Below are positions 1-10,789 of a stretch of DNA of 64,000 nt, piece by piece (the stretch's first letter is position 1; each line of letters begins with the position of its first letter). The stretch lies in the NCBI RefSeq assembly GCF_040581485.1, contig NC_090128.1, forward strand, positions 29,108,931-29,172,930. The letters run 5' to 3'. The notes under the pieces were generated by a model. The model was given only the letters and a program-made list of their open reading frames with translations, was not told where the DNA came from and searched no databases. A program made the position numbers and the translations under genes. This DNA is from Linepithema humile. Lineage: Eukaryota; Arthropoda; Insecta; Hymenoptera; Formicidae.

Positions 1-849
1 CATGTACATAAAAATCTAAGAAATTTTCAAGATTTTCAGAACACTTACTGCGTAATTCTAATATGACCTTTTTAAAATATTATCTTTAGTGTAAGATTAA
101 AGTAATCGGGATTGGTGCTTTACCGGCAGAGTAGTTTCTTTTCGCGCAGTGAAAAATATTAATAATAGTGCTGATATAAATCCGTTTCAGGTGAACTACA
201 ATTCACGCCAAAGTTCGAGATAGAAATCTATTATGTATAATAATAAAAAATGTTTGAAAAATCAGAATATACATTTAATAAAAAACATAATTTAAATATT
301 ATTAATATTTTTACATCTATTTTAATTTTTTAAATGTTTTCTGTATTATACACACGGAATACAAAATATTGAATGACATACTATCTTAAATTTTGTCATC
401 AATTATAAGCCTACTTAAAATAAATTTTATAAATCGCGGAAATTATTATTGTTTGTAATTTTTGTGATTATTAAATTGATTTATAATTTATTGTAAGTAT
501 TTCACACACACTTGTTAATGATATTTATCAATATCTAAATTATTTAAAATACTAAAAAATATCGTCGACACTAACTAGAGTAACGAATTAGATTAATTTT
601 ATTATTTTATGATAAAAAGCTGTAATATTTCCTTCACTAATTATTTCATTTGCATATTTTTATTTTATTAATAAATAAGACACCAAATATCAACAATAAA
701 TTAACAGGTATTCAAATGAGTGCGTTTAGTAGTTCCAAAAGTTACAAAATAATAATGGAAAGATAATTTCTTGCCAAAAATAGTTATTGTTATTATATAA
801 AATCTTGAAAATCTTCTGAAAATGTTAAAACTTTTTTAAATTCTACTTC
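1..849. other. AT-rich DNA, no gene seen
   Basis: I see no credible exon, RNA gene or long repeat in this AT-rich stretch. Upstream exons of the desaturase remnant, such as one with the first histidine box, were looked for here and not found. Confidence 0.5.
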
Positions 850-1014
850 TTAGGGCGGTATTCATAGTCCGTTCTTATATTCAAAATCGTCTTAAGCACG
901 GACTTATATTCGCTCTCTTTGTCACACATAGATTGTGTCTGACAAAGAGAGCGAATATAAGTTTGTACTTAAAACGATCTTGAATATAAGAACGGACTAT
1001 GAATACCGGCCTTA
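850..1014. mobile_element. Harbinger-like MITE, TTA target duplication
   Basis: This is a short non-coding fold-back element. The left end reads GGGCGGTATTCATAGTCC and the right end is its near-perfect reverse complement. The arms meet near 932. TTA lies on both sides (850-852 and 1012-1014), which fits the TWA target preference of PIF/Harbinger elements. The family assignment is inferred only from the ends and the duplication. Confidence 0.7.
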
Positions 1015-1237
1015 GATCTTTATGCACATTATTGTTATCAATAGACGTTTATAAAATATTTAAAAAATATATTTTTACACATTTTTAAGTAATCGGCATG
1101 CACATCATATCCAATTTTGGCGCGACTGGTGGCGCACATCGATTTTGGAGTCATAAGAGCTTTAAAGCAAAGTTATCATTGAGAATTTTGCTTTTGATAT
1201 GCTTCAGCGCAAGTGCGCAGGTATACCTGCGCAAAAA

Positions 1238-1309
1238 AAACCATTAACAAAATTGTTTGAGAAATTAGAATTATAATTCTAATTTCTCAAACAATTTTGT
1301 TAATGGTTT
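1238..1309. repeat. Perfect 72-bp palindrome
   Basis: The two 36-bp halves are exact reverse complements centred between 1273 and 1274, with no loop. A second small palindrome (GCGCAGGTATACCTGCGC) lies just to the left at 1215-1232. This could be a tiny fold-back element or a recombination product; no flanking duplication is clear. Confidence 0.75.
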
Positions 1310-1433
1310 GAACGACACTGCTTGCATTATATACAATAATGTGTAATTTGAAGGTATAGATAGGACTTTAGTTACAATCATTTTCGAGTAGAGTACGTAC
1401 GTATATAATAAACTTTTTTCTACACGATTATAG

Positions 1434-3251
1434 AATGCATTGTACCAATGGGTAAAATACCATCGTATGCATCACAAATATTGCGATACCAACGCGGATC
1501 CTCACAATACGAAGCGCGGCTTTTTTTTTGCACATTTCGGTTGGGTGATGGTGAAGGAACATCCAGAATATATTGAGAAAAGCAAGAAGCTTGATCTGTC
1601 AGATATTATGTCTGATCCTGTCGTAGTCTTTGATAAAAAGTATATGTCGCTTTTTTATCTTACTAATAAAACTTATTAAAAATTTCGAAAAATTTAGTAA
1701 TTAGTTTTACAATAATATATATATTATAGAATATACTTAAACAAACTCTGAATGCTGTTATGATTTTATAGATATTTCTTGCCGCTTCAACTTTTTTTCG
1801 GTTTTATCCTACCTACGGCAATGCCTGTATACCTCTGGAATGAGACTGGAATGGGGAAGGACTATTATGTCGCAAGTTTTTATACGATATATCATCACTT
1901 TGAACAGCTTATGGGCTATCAATAGCATCGCTCATGCATGGGGTACCAGGCCGTATGATAAGTATGTAATTTACACGCGTATATACGATATTTACCATTT
2001 GCTTATAAAACTGTGTAATTGCATCTACATATATAGTATAACACAGTGCTCAGAATTAGTCTGAACATTTCAGCCGATTTCCGTGGTATACGCCTCTTTT
2101 CTTCTCCTTACCGCGCGCGCCGCAGCCGCTAGGGCCAGCGCCGTCGAGCGTTAGGAGCGGCACTATCTGATTAGGTTCTTCTCCCTATTTATTAAAATTT
2201 AAAAAAATTTATTAAAATTTATTAAAAATAAATTTTTTTTTCAAATTTATTAAGTGGAAATATTTCAATAGATTTCTACGTCACCCATGAGGGGTGATAA
2301 TACTGACTAATACTGACACGTTTTTCAAAAAGTGGTTTCTATCTACATTATTGCATCAATTGTTCATTCTCATAAAAGGCCAAGAAAATCTAATTAAGAA
2401 AATCTCTTTTATATATATTTTTTTTTTAAATTAAGAATTTATTTTTATCTTTAGTGGAATAGGTCTACGGGGGAAACCACTTTTAAAAAAACGCGTCAGC
2501 ATTAGTATCTCATGGGTGACGTGAAATCTATTGAAATATTTCCACTTAATAAATTAAAAAATAAAAAATTTATTTTTAATAAATTTTAATACATTTTTTT
2601 AAATTTTAATAAATAGGGAGAAGAACCCACTCATAATCAGATAGTGTCGCTCCTAACGCTCGGCGGTGCTGGCCCTAGCGGCTGCGGCGCGCGCGGTAAA
2701 GAGAGGAAAGGAGGCGTATATCACGGAAATCGGCTGAAATGTTCAGACTAATTCCGAGCACTGGTATAACAGAAAACTAAAAAAGGTCACATATTTAATA
2801 TGTTTAATTGACAATATATAAATGTCAAACAAATAATACTTCAAATAATTAATAAAGTATTATTATATCTCTTATCATTTATGAAAAAATATACGCTCAG
2901 TATACCTTTAATGACTATTTTTATAAAATTAATTATTTATTGATTTCTTCCTTTTTAATAATACGTTTCTCGTTCATAGGACCATAAGACCAGCGAATAA
3001 CGAATTAATCAACTTTTTATCATCGGGAGAAGGACACCATAATTATCATCACGTGTTCCCGTGGGACTACAGGTCGGCAGAAAACGGTTATAACAAAATG
3101 AGTTATACACACAGTCTTCATCGACATTTTTGCGAAACTAGGATTAGCCTACAATTTGAAATATCCATCTATAGATTTAATAAAAAAAACTGTGCTGAAC
3201 AGAGGCGATGGCACACACCACACATTGTCGGAAGTACCAAGACCCGAATAA
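1434..3251 (+). pseudogene. Acyl-CoA desaturase remnant (3' exons)
   Basis: Three exon-like pieces match membrane acyl-CoA (delta-9/11 type) desaturases. The first (from 1434 after a TAG acceptor) carries the second histidine box HRMHH followed by the typical ADPHN and RGFFF motifs. The second (about 1775-1959) encodes the LPT-PVYLW loop and a helix ending AHAWGTRPYDK. The third (2980-3251) carries the third box GEGHHNYHHVFPWDY and ends at TAA 3249-3251. The reading frame changes inside the second piece near 1868 and inside the third near 3110, where the conserved C-terminus resumes in another frame. The first histidine box is not in the window. The intron before the third piece holds an hAT MITE. 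I infer a pseudogene; sequencing error at two independent sites is less likely. Confidence 0.75.
2044..2763. mobile_element. hAT-type fold-back MITE, 8-bp target duplication
   Basis: The element is 720 bp with ends starting CAGTGCTC and arms of roughly 200 bp that are inverted copies of each other. The exact 8-bp duplication GTATAACA lies at 2036-2043 and 2764-2771. CAGTG-type ends with 8-bp duplications are typical of hAT elements. No transposase is present. The ends match those of the element at 6986-7422, so both belong to one family. Confidence 0.88.
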
Positions 3252-3365
3252 ATCGACCAAGAGATAAAAAAATATCATGGAATTTTAATGATGTATTTTT
3301 GCTTGTTTTTAAAATAAATAAAAACGTTTTATGTTATATTACATATACTTATTATTGAATTAATT

Positions 3366-3380
3366 GAGAGAGAGAGAGAG

Positions 3381-3411
<31 letters not shown>
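3366..3411. repeat. (GA)n microsatellite
   Basis: A GA-dinucleotide tract is interrupted once by a short A run. The rest of 3252-3660 is AT-rich with nothing recognisable. Confidence 0.9.
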
Positions 3412-3660
3412 CTTAATTTTCTTATGTTTCAGCAATTTTAAATTGTTAACAATTATATTTTGTAATAATTATTATCAAATATAGCGCTTTGGCAACAAAT
3501 TTCAGCATTTTTATTTATTTTAAATGTTTTGTAACAATTATTACAATACATGACGTAATTAGCACATAATTCAGAAATATTATTTTTAATAACGATAAAA
3601 GAGATAGAGAGTTTAATGCACTTCGTTGAAGTGATGTCTTTATAAATGTTTACTTACCTA

Positions 3661-4555
3661 TACAGGGTGGGCCATTTTAATCCATCCACGCAAATTTCTC
3701 CATAAGTAAGCCAAATACAGAAAAATGGTTCAGACAAAAGTTGTTCAGGACAATAAGGGTCACCTATTTATGCTAGTGACTTTGACCTTGAAGTCAATTT
3801 TCTAGGTTATTTGAAGATCAGAGTTATTTTTTTAAATGAAAACCCCTATTTTTGATTCCAAAATCTAATAGCTGGTGTCAAGAGCTTTTCAAAACACTAT
3901 AATAAAGTTATTTTTTATTAAGTACTTTTCGAGTTATGAGACTTGTAAATTACAGTATTTTGACATAAAATACAAAATATCTTGTAAAACATTCAATTTT
4001 TGAGAATCTTACCTTAATACTTTTATGCATAAAATAATGAGACAAATCAATTGGTATAAAGAAAACACATAGTTGCTTTTAAGAAAAAATATGTTTAGTT
4101 ATTATAGTTTGCAACATGCAACTGCATACTTTTTTTTAAAAACCAATGTGTTTTCTTTATACCAATTGATTCGTCTCATTATTTTATGCATAAAAGTATT
4201 AAGGTAAGATTCTCAAAAATTGAATGTTTTACAAGATATTTTGTATTTTATGTTAAAATACTGTAATTTACAAGCCTCATAACTCGAAAAGTACTTAATA
4301 AAAAATAACTTCATTATAGTGTTTTGAAAAGCTCTTGACACCAGCTATTAGATTTTGGAATCAAAAATAGAGATTTCCATTTAAAAAAATAACTCTGACC
4401 TTTAAATGACCTAGAAAATTGACTTCAAGGTCAAAGTCATTAGCACAAATAGGTGACCCCCATTGTCCTGAACAACTTTTGTCTGAACCATTTTTCTGTA
4501 TTTGGCTTACTTACGGAGAAATTTGCGTGGATAAATTAAAATGGCCCACCCTGTA
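3661..4555. mobile_element. Long fold-back MITE with TACAGGGTGGGCC ends
   Basis: Two inverted arms of about 430 bp face each other across a short centre near 4110. Both ends read TACAGGGTGGGCCATTTTAA on their own strand, and TA flanks each end (3659-3660, 4556-4557). It is non-coding. The ends and TA target suggest a Tc1/mariner-related non-autonomous family, but this is not proven. The right end lies 7 bp beyond the laminin-G exon donor site. Confidence 0.8.
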
Positions 4556-4562
4556 TACCTAC

Positions 4563-4847
4563 AAGATGCCATCGAGATCGAGATTTTCGTTGCTGCTCTG
4601 GCTGTTGACAGCGGTCACATGATCGTCTACAGCAAGAGTATGCCTCTTTGATGCAGGTCCACCGATGCTCACGGCATGCCATTTGCCGTCATTTAACTTG
4701 GATTTCGAAGTGTCCCTGACCCTGACGGGGTCCATCGCCTAGGTCAAACACGTAATGAACGTGTCCAGTAACCAACTCAACTGCAATGAAGTCATGTTCT
4801 TTGCAAGCGTTATAAAGGATCAAGCCGTTCGCTTCGCGTGTTTTGAA
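4563..4847 (-). pseudogene. Laminin-G domain exon, neurexin type, frameshifted
   Basis: On the minus strand a TTTTCCAG acceptor precedes 4847. The open frame then reads FKTREANGLILYNACKEHDF and HYVFDLGDGP, as in neurexin-family laminin-G domains. After a run of four G (plus strand 4727-4730) the homology moves to another frame (VRVRDTSKSKLNDGKWHAVS and NENLDLDGIL), so one extra base disrupts it. A GTAGGT donor follows at 4562. The rest of the gene is absent from the window. This could be an isolated duplicated exon or an edge of a broken gene; an assembly error in the G run is the alternative. Confidence 0.65.
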
Positions 4848-4855
4848 CTGGAAAA

Positions 4856-5373
4856 TAATTTGTATGTTATATATTATTCTTTAACATATATTTTGAGACA
4901 ATATAGATTCTTCAATTAGATTAGATCATGTTCTATTTATAGTTAATGATAGAACATTTATTTTATTTGGTAAAAAAAAGCGTAAATGGTTTAATAATGC
5001 TTAACGTCCTATTATCTTATTTTTTTACGCGAATGTTGCAATATATTTGTAAAGTACAAATTTTCCTTTCATCAAAAAAATAAATATTATATTATACCAA
5101 ATTATCTTATATTTTACTTTCCATTCCGATATATTTTGTCGTAAAATATTATTAAAAACAAGAAAAAAATGTAATAGATGCGATGAAAAAATGATTTCAA
5201 AATTAATTAATACAACTATGATGAGAGAGTGTTCCGTTCAGCTTGGACAATTTAATGTCCGCACTGTTTTTATTTAATGCAAGGCACAAACAATGAATAA
5301 AATTGCTGATTTACAATGAGTTTATTTGTGTCACTTATAGTACATGAGTAATCACTTCTCCTCAAAATATGTT
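4856..5373. other. AT-rich intergenic DNA
   Basis: No coding signal, RNA gene or clear repeat was found in this stretch. Confidence 0.4.
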
Positions 5374-5560
5374 ATTGCGAAGACAACGCCTAGGGATTAA
5401 CCTGAAGTTACCCTGAGTCTCCGATTGTATCGAATATTGCGAGGACAACGCCTAGGGGTTAACCTGAGGTTACCCTGAGTCCCCAATTGTATCGAATAAT
5501 ATTGTAAGGACAACGTCTAAGGATGAGCCTAAATTCACCCTGAGTCCTCGGCTATACCGA
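5374..5560. repeat. Tandem repeat, three copies of about 63 bp
   Basis: Copies start at about 5374, 5436 and 5501. Each contains a GACAACG-CTA core followed by CCTGA and CACCCTGAGTC-like blocks and ends TATCGAAT or similar. Divergence rises toward the third copy. Confidence 0.8.
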
Positions 5561-5638
5561 CCCGTAAATCAAACTGTTTCCACCGGACTTGTAACGTACT
5601 CGTATAATTCTCGTATTTGTATAATTTTCGTACTCGTA

Positions 5639-6541
5639 CTAGGTGCGCAACTAAGTTTCCGGGTTTCACACATGAATGGCGCTAACAATACATGTAGTCG
5701 ATATACATGTCTAAAGTTGTGTTTTTTTATTAACTTGGACATCTGTCAACAATAACCAGTCATAATACCAACACATATCGCAACGCAAAAATATTTTTTC
5801 TAACAATAAAGATGTCGAGTTTTGTGCCAAATAAACAGCATTTGCGGGAAGCTTTGCTTTTCTGCTTCAACTTGAAAGAAAATGCAGCTGAAGCATGTCG
5901 TTTGCTTGAGAAAGCCTACGGCAAACATGCACCATCGAAAACTACCTGTGAAGATTGGTTTAAACGCTTCATCAGAAGTGGCGATTTCGACACTGAGGAC
6001 AAGGAGCGCTCCGGAAGACCAAAAACATTTGAGGACGCCGATCTGCAAGCGTTATTAGATGAAAATGATACGCAAACACAAGACAACAACAACTGATAAA
6101 TTTGAACCATGCATTGCTCGAAAAACGGCCAGAATGGGACACGAGACACGAACGAGTGATATTGCAGCACGACAACGCTCCGTGCCATCGCACTTCCATC
6201 GTCCAGGACACCATCAAAACGCTGAAATGGGATCTGCTACCGCACCCGCTGTATTCACCAGACCTGGCCCCTTCCGATTATCACTTGTTCCGGTCGATGG
6301 CGCATGGCTTGGCTGAGCTACACTTGGTCAATTTCGAAGAAGTGCAAAACTGGTTGGATGAATGGTTACGATTCAAAGACGCGTCGTTTTATCGTCGCGG
6401 TATTCATGTATTGCCAGAGAGATGGCAAAAATGTGTAGCTAGCGAGGGACGATACTTTGAATAAACCGTTTTTTGTATTTCTCTTGAAATTTTCCATTTT
6501 GCATTGATAAAAAAAACCCGGAAACTTAGTTGAGCACCTAG
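5639..6541 (+). mobile_element. Internally deleted mariner element
   Basis: Terminal inverted repeats begin CTAGGTGC and include CAACTAAGTTTCCGGGTTT. They lie at 5639 and 6541 and are flanked by TA. The element is about 0.9 kb against about 1.3 kb for intact mariners, because the middle of the transposase gene is missing. It cannot move on its own, though its ends could be mobilised by a related transposase. Confidence 0.92.
5812..6464 (+). pseudogene. Mariner transposase, central part deleted
   Basis: The first frame (5812-6096) holds the N-terminal helix-turn-helix region of a mariner transposase. Near 6085 it breaks, and the C-terminal part continues in a different frame from 6102 to the stop at 6464. 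The C-terminal part has the HDNAPCH motif with the second catalytic Asp and YSPDLAPSDYHLF with the third, so it is a DD34D transposase. The segment with the first Asp and roughly 100 or more residues is gone. Confidence 0.9.
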
Positions 6542-6543
6542 TA

Positions 6544-6929
6544 TAAGACCGACTGTTCACTTCGAGAGCTACTAGGCGAATATTGAAAAACGGAAAGATG
6601 CGCGTCGCCACCAAGAGATCTTAGGACCTCCTCTAATTTGATCCAATTGGTGGTTATCAGTCTAAGATGCCGTGATTCGTCGATGTCGCATATAAAAAGT
6701 GGTGGCCACCACAAAAAAACGCGGCGGCTCAAGGCAATGGCGGATAACGTCGCGGCGGTCCTAACGCGATAAAACAAAAACGCGGCATATCAAAGACGCC
6801 TCTATAAAAACATCATATTAATATTAAGAGATTTACAAGCCGATATCGGAAACGTATTTATGAGAATATATATTATTCGTTTGTCGGTCAAACCATCTGT
6901 CATGCATGACATTTTATAGCGCTTATATA
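6544..6929. other. Unassigned DNA left of the array
   Basis: No gene is recognised. The segment is locally GC-richer than its surroundings (around 6700-6790) with GCGGC-type motifs. Homology with the metalloproteinase spacers starts just after it, so the left limit of the tandem array is near 6930. Confidence 0.4.
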
Positions 6930-7775
6930 ACACCTTTATTACACTTATGAGCGTGTCACATTGCCAGATTTACATTACGTTAGAACAGCGCTCGGAATTA
7001 GTTGCACATTTCGGGCCAATTTAAGAGACGACGCCTCCTGTTCCCCCACTACCGCCCGGCCGCTGGCGGTCGAGCCGCCGATAGCTCTGGCGCAGGAGCG
7101 TTTTATATAAGAAATAGGCTCGGTTGTTGAGGCATCTCTCAAAAAATAGTAATATTTTCTTTGCTACATAAATAATGTTTATTTTCATTAATAATTAAAT
7201 ATATATATATTATGTATTAATGAAAATAAACATTATTTATGTAGTGAAGAAAATGTTACGATTTCCTGAGAGATGCCTAAACAATCCAGCCTATTTCTAA
7301 TATAAAACGCTCCTGAACCAGAGCTATCGGCGGCTCGGCCGCCAGCGGCCGGGCGGTAGTGGGGGGACAGGAGGCGTCGTCTCCAGAATCGGCTCGAAAT
7401 GTGCAACTAATTCCGAGCGCTGCGTTAGAATGATGTTACAAGTGATTGATTTTGATATATTTATTAACTCAATATTACTCAATAAATATTTTTTAACTCT
7501 TAATATTTTTTACCAAAAAATTTTATTAGACAGAATAAATGTATAAAAATATTAATTCTTAACAATGTCTGTCGCAATATGTATAATTTTATACATTTGT
7601 TTTTTTTCTTCGTTCGATTTTCATTAACCCTGAATTCTAACGTAACTTACAAGACATTACGGACATGTATAAACGACAAATTTGTACATTTCAACATTGA
7701 TTACCAACTTTTAGAAATCTAATCATTGACAGATGAACTTTTATGTTTCCGCACAATGTTACGTATTATACATAT
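6930..7775. other. Array spacer homologue (left-most copy)
   Basis: Apart from an inserted hAT element, this stretch aligns by eye with the spacers at about 31300-31700, 36040-36450, 43300-43700 and 48620-48990. Shared landmarks are the CTTATGAGCGTGTCA block, ATTACGTTAGAATGATG and AATGTCTGTCGCAATATGTA. It shows that the duplicated unit includes several hundred bases of non-coding spacer. The alignment is broken at 7776 by a fold-back element and resumes near 10500. Confidence 0.75.
6986..7422. mobile_element. hAT-type MITE with paralogous empty sites
   Basis: A 437-bp fold-back element has ends CAGCGCTCGGAATTAGT and an exact 8-bp duplication CGTTAGAA (6978-6985, 7423-7430). The same spacer position at about 43340 is uninterrupted (ATTACGTTAGAATGATG) with a single copy of the 8-mer, which proves the insertion. 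The ends are close to those of the element at 2044-2763. Confidence 0.92.
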
Positions 7776-8522
7776 AGCACAAAAATTCATAAATAATAAG
7801 ATCTGACCAAGTTCCAAAAAAGACACTTCAATATGTGTTTATATTTTAATAATTATCTAAATTTTTTATATATTACCAACATAAAAAGTAACTAATACAT
7901 TATTCAAGATGCAAATTTAAAATAAACATACGTAAAATGTATAAATAAAACTGATCAAAATTTGATTGAAAAAAATTTAATTAAAATAACAAAACATTTA
8001 GTAAAAAATACAAAAAAACTTGCCGCTGCCACACCAAACAACATGTTAATTTACATAATGTCAGTTAATTACATGATGTCAATTAATCATGCTAATTATT
8101 ACATTATTACTCATTTTCATTGTTTCATAATACTTTGAGATGTAAAGAAGAGCGTAGGGGTGGCCTAGCCCCTCGTCGGAGAGTGGGGGGGAGGAAGGAT
8201 GGCAAGAATGGCTGCGCTGGAGAGGGGAGTCTTGAAAGGGAGGGGCAAAGACCGTTGGCAACGCCAAGTTTTTTTATATTTTTTAATAAATATTTTGTTA
8301 TTTTAATTAAATTTTTTTTAATCAAATTTTGATCAGTTTTATTTATACATTTTATGTATATTTTATGTATGTTTATTTTAAATTTGCATTTTGAATAATG
8401 TATCAGTTACTTTTTATGTTGGTAATATATAAAAAATTTAGATAATTATTAAAATATAAACATATTGGAGTGTCTTTTTTGGAATTTGGCCAGACCTTAT
8501 CATTTATGAATTTTTGTACTAT
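7776..8522. mobile_element. Fold-back MITE, GC-rich centre
   Basis: Inverted arms of about 250 bp have outer ends AGCACAAAAATTCATAAAT on the left and its near complement on the right. The centre (8030-8270) contains a G-rich block around 8150-8250. Short ORFs there are not credible as genes. The inner arm ends (AAAAAAACTTGCCGCTGCC) resemble those of the small fold-back repeat near 56850. It interrupts the array spacer. Confidence 0.75.
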
Positions 8523-8538
8523 ACCACCTACCTTTAGA

Positions 8539-9780
8539 TTAGTTATTTTCTAATATTTCCAATAAAACATCTGTTTCACAGAATATAAGTGTGATGTGAA
8601 ACAAAATACTTGTGTTAAAATGTGAAATAATTTAGTTAATATGTAATTAAGTTAATATTAATGTACAAAATTAATTATGTGACAAAATTGAAATTATTTT
8701 TGCACATATCGGATGTAACATTAATATTAAGTTAGTTGTATATTAACTAAATTATCTTACATTCTAACACACGTATTTTGTTTCATATCACACTTACATT
8801 CTGTGAAACAAATGTTTTATTTCGAATATTCAAACTAAACTATTTGTTGTTGTAACATGTCTTCGATTTCACTGTCTCATTGATATGAAGCCATAAATAG
8901 CTGATATAAAATATCTTTGGCTTCATATCACGGTTTTGTTAAAATTTTTACAAAAAATGCGGAAAAAACTATGATATCAAATCAGAGACATGTTAAACAT
9001 AAAATAATTTAGTTAAAACATTCGAAATGATACTTATTATGTTTCACATAGCGTAATTGTGATATCAAACGCAATACTTATGTTATTAGTTATTTTCTAA
9101 TATTACCAATAAAACATCTGTTTCACAAAACATAAGTATAATATGAAACAAAATACTTGTGTTATAATGTGAAATATTTTAATTAATATGTAATTAAGTT
9201 AATACAAATGTACAAACTTAATTATGTGACAAAATTTAAATTATTTTTTAATTATTTTTGCACATTTTGGATGTAACATTTATATTAACTCAATTATATA
9301 TTAACTAAATTATTTTACATTCTAACAGAAGTATTTTGTGTTTCATATCACATTTATATTCTGTGAAACAGATGTTTTATTTTGAATATTCAAACTAAAC
9401 TATTTTTTGTTGAAACATATCTTTGGTTTGACTGCATTGTTTTGAAGCCATGGATAGCTAATATGAAATATCTTTGGTTTGATATCACAGTTACGTTAAA
9501 ATTTTACAATATGCGAAATAAAACTGAGATATCAAATTAAAGACATATTAAACATAAAATAAGTCAGTTAAAACATTCGTAATGACACTTGTTATGCTTT
9601 ACATAACGTAACTGTGATATCAAACGCAAGACTTATGTAATTAGTTACTTTCTAATATTACCAATAAAACATCTATTTCACATGACGTAAATGCAATATA
9701 AAACACAAGACGTATTATAATGCAAAATAATTTAGTTAATATAATGTAAATAAGTTAATATAAAAATGTACAGAATTATT
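8539..9780. repeat. Satellite-like tandem repeat, period about 550 bp
   Basis: Copies begin at about 8539, 9087 and 9642 with TAGTTATTTTCTAATATT and the block CCAATAAAACATCTGTTTCA. Two copies are nearly complete and the third stops at about 9780. Each copy also has internal inverted segments around TTTAGTTAATAT. It is non-coding. Confidence 0.8.
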
Positions 9781-9867
9781 GAAATATACCATACAAATAT
9801 GTATGGCCTTGAATTATTGAAATATTCAATTACTTAATTGGCCTTCAATTATTGAAAAATTATTTGA

Positions 9868-10117
9868 AATTTTCGTAGTGTAACTTGGGAAAATCGAATT
9901 CGTTGACCCTTGGCACCTGGTGCGAGAAATTCACATAGCGCAACTTGGGATACTCGAATTTGTCGACTCTTGACACCTCGTGCGAGAAATCCCCGTAGCG
10001 CAACTCGCGAAAGTCGAATTTGTCGATCCTTGGCACCTGGTGCGAAAAATTCCCGTAGCGCAACTCGTGAAAGTCAAATTCGTCGACCCTTGACACTTGG
10101 TGCAAGAAATTCCCGTA
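9868..10117 (-). repeat. 60-bp minisatellite, open on the minus strand
   Basis: Four copies of a 60-bp unit (landmarks CGTAGCGCAACT, TCGAATTTGTCGA, CTTGGCACCTGGTGCGA) sit in tandem. Because the period is a multiple of three, the minus strand stays open through all copies and would encode a 20-residue repeat (YGNFSHQVPRVDKFDFRELR-like). The open frame is only about 100 codons with no recognised start context, domain or flanking exon. I list it as a repeat, not a gene. Confidence 0.75.
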
Positions 10118-10559
10118 AATTTTAATGATAATGATAATATCTAGGACCCGTAAATTCTTCATCTGCCCCTGCGGACAGAGCAGAAGAAAGAGACGACGTT
10201 TCTTAATTAAATATGAAAAACATCACTTTTTGACCGCTTGTATCTCCGGAACAACTGGACCAATTTTAATTTTTTTCGGTTCAAATTACTCGTGGCGATG
10301 CCATCTTTTAGGAAAAACTATGTATTATTTTAAAAATTTTTTATATTTTAGTTACTACAAACCCCCCGAAAAGACGACTTTGTGCGCGCAGGATAAGAGA
10401 CTTACAATTAGTAGTGTCATTTTCTGAACTTTGCCAGAGACTCTTTTTTTAACTTAGTAGTGTTGTTTTTTGAACTTGACCGGAGAAACTACCGCGTCTC
10501 CTGATTAGTGATAAATTACATTTTATAAACCTATATTTTATACCGTCATCGTAAATACT
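10118..10559. other. Unassigned DNA before unit A
   Basis: No gene is seen. A degenerate 45-bp duplication (AGTAGTGTCATTTTCTGAAC and AGTAGTGTTGTTTTTTGAAC) lies at about 10400-10490. From about 10500 the array-spacer homology resumes with TTAGTGATAAATTACATTT. Confidence 0.5.
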
Positions 10560-10789
10560 ACATTTAAACGTTTGGATTTAAAAACATAAATATTTATATA
10601 TATACATGTAGCAAAGAGAGAATATACAATAGGTGTCACACTACACGAAAGATATTTCTCATACGCCAGTTCGTGTTTCATTCGTGATCATATCAGGTAT
10701 AACGAACGCGACAGTGCTAGTGCGAGTATATAAATTATTTGATTAATAGTTTAATAGTTTGAAATTGAACAAGAACTTAAAAAAATAAA
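10560..10789 (+). promoter_or_regulatory. Conserved upstream block of unit A, TATA box
   Basis: A block of about 230 bp directly before exon 1 recurs before all five units. It contains ACAATAGGTGTCACACCACAC, ATACGCCAGTTCGTG and GCGACAGTGCTAGTGCG. A TATAAA at 10729-10734 lies 56 bp before the ATG. I infer a promoter from the position and conservation; no transcript start is known. Confidence 0.5.

Noticed and set aside
3053..3358. A 101-codon ORF as an independent small gene
   Set aside because: Its first part is the third histidine-box exon of the desaturase and the rest is the frameshifted reading of the same exon.
5800..6217. Minus-strand ORFs across the mariner
   Set aside because: They are antisense shadows of the transposase fragments.
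8120..8332. Short ORFs on both strands in the GC-rich centre of a fold-back MITE
   Set aside because: They arise from a purine-rich block and continue into inverted arms; no domain or codon signal.
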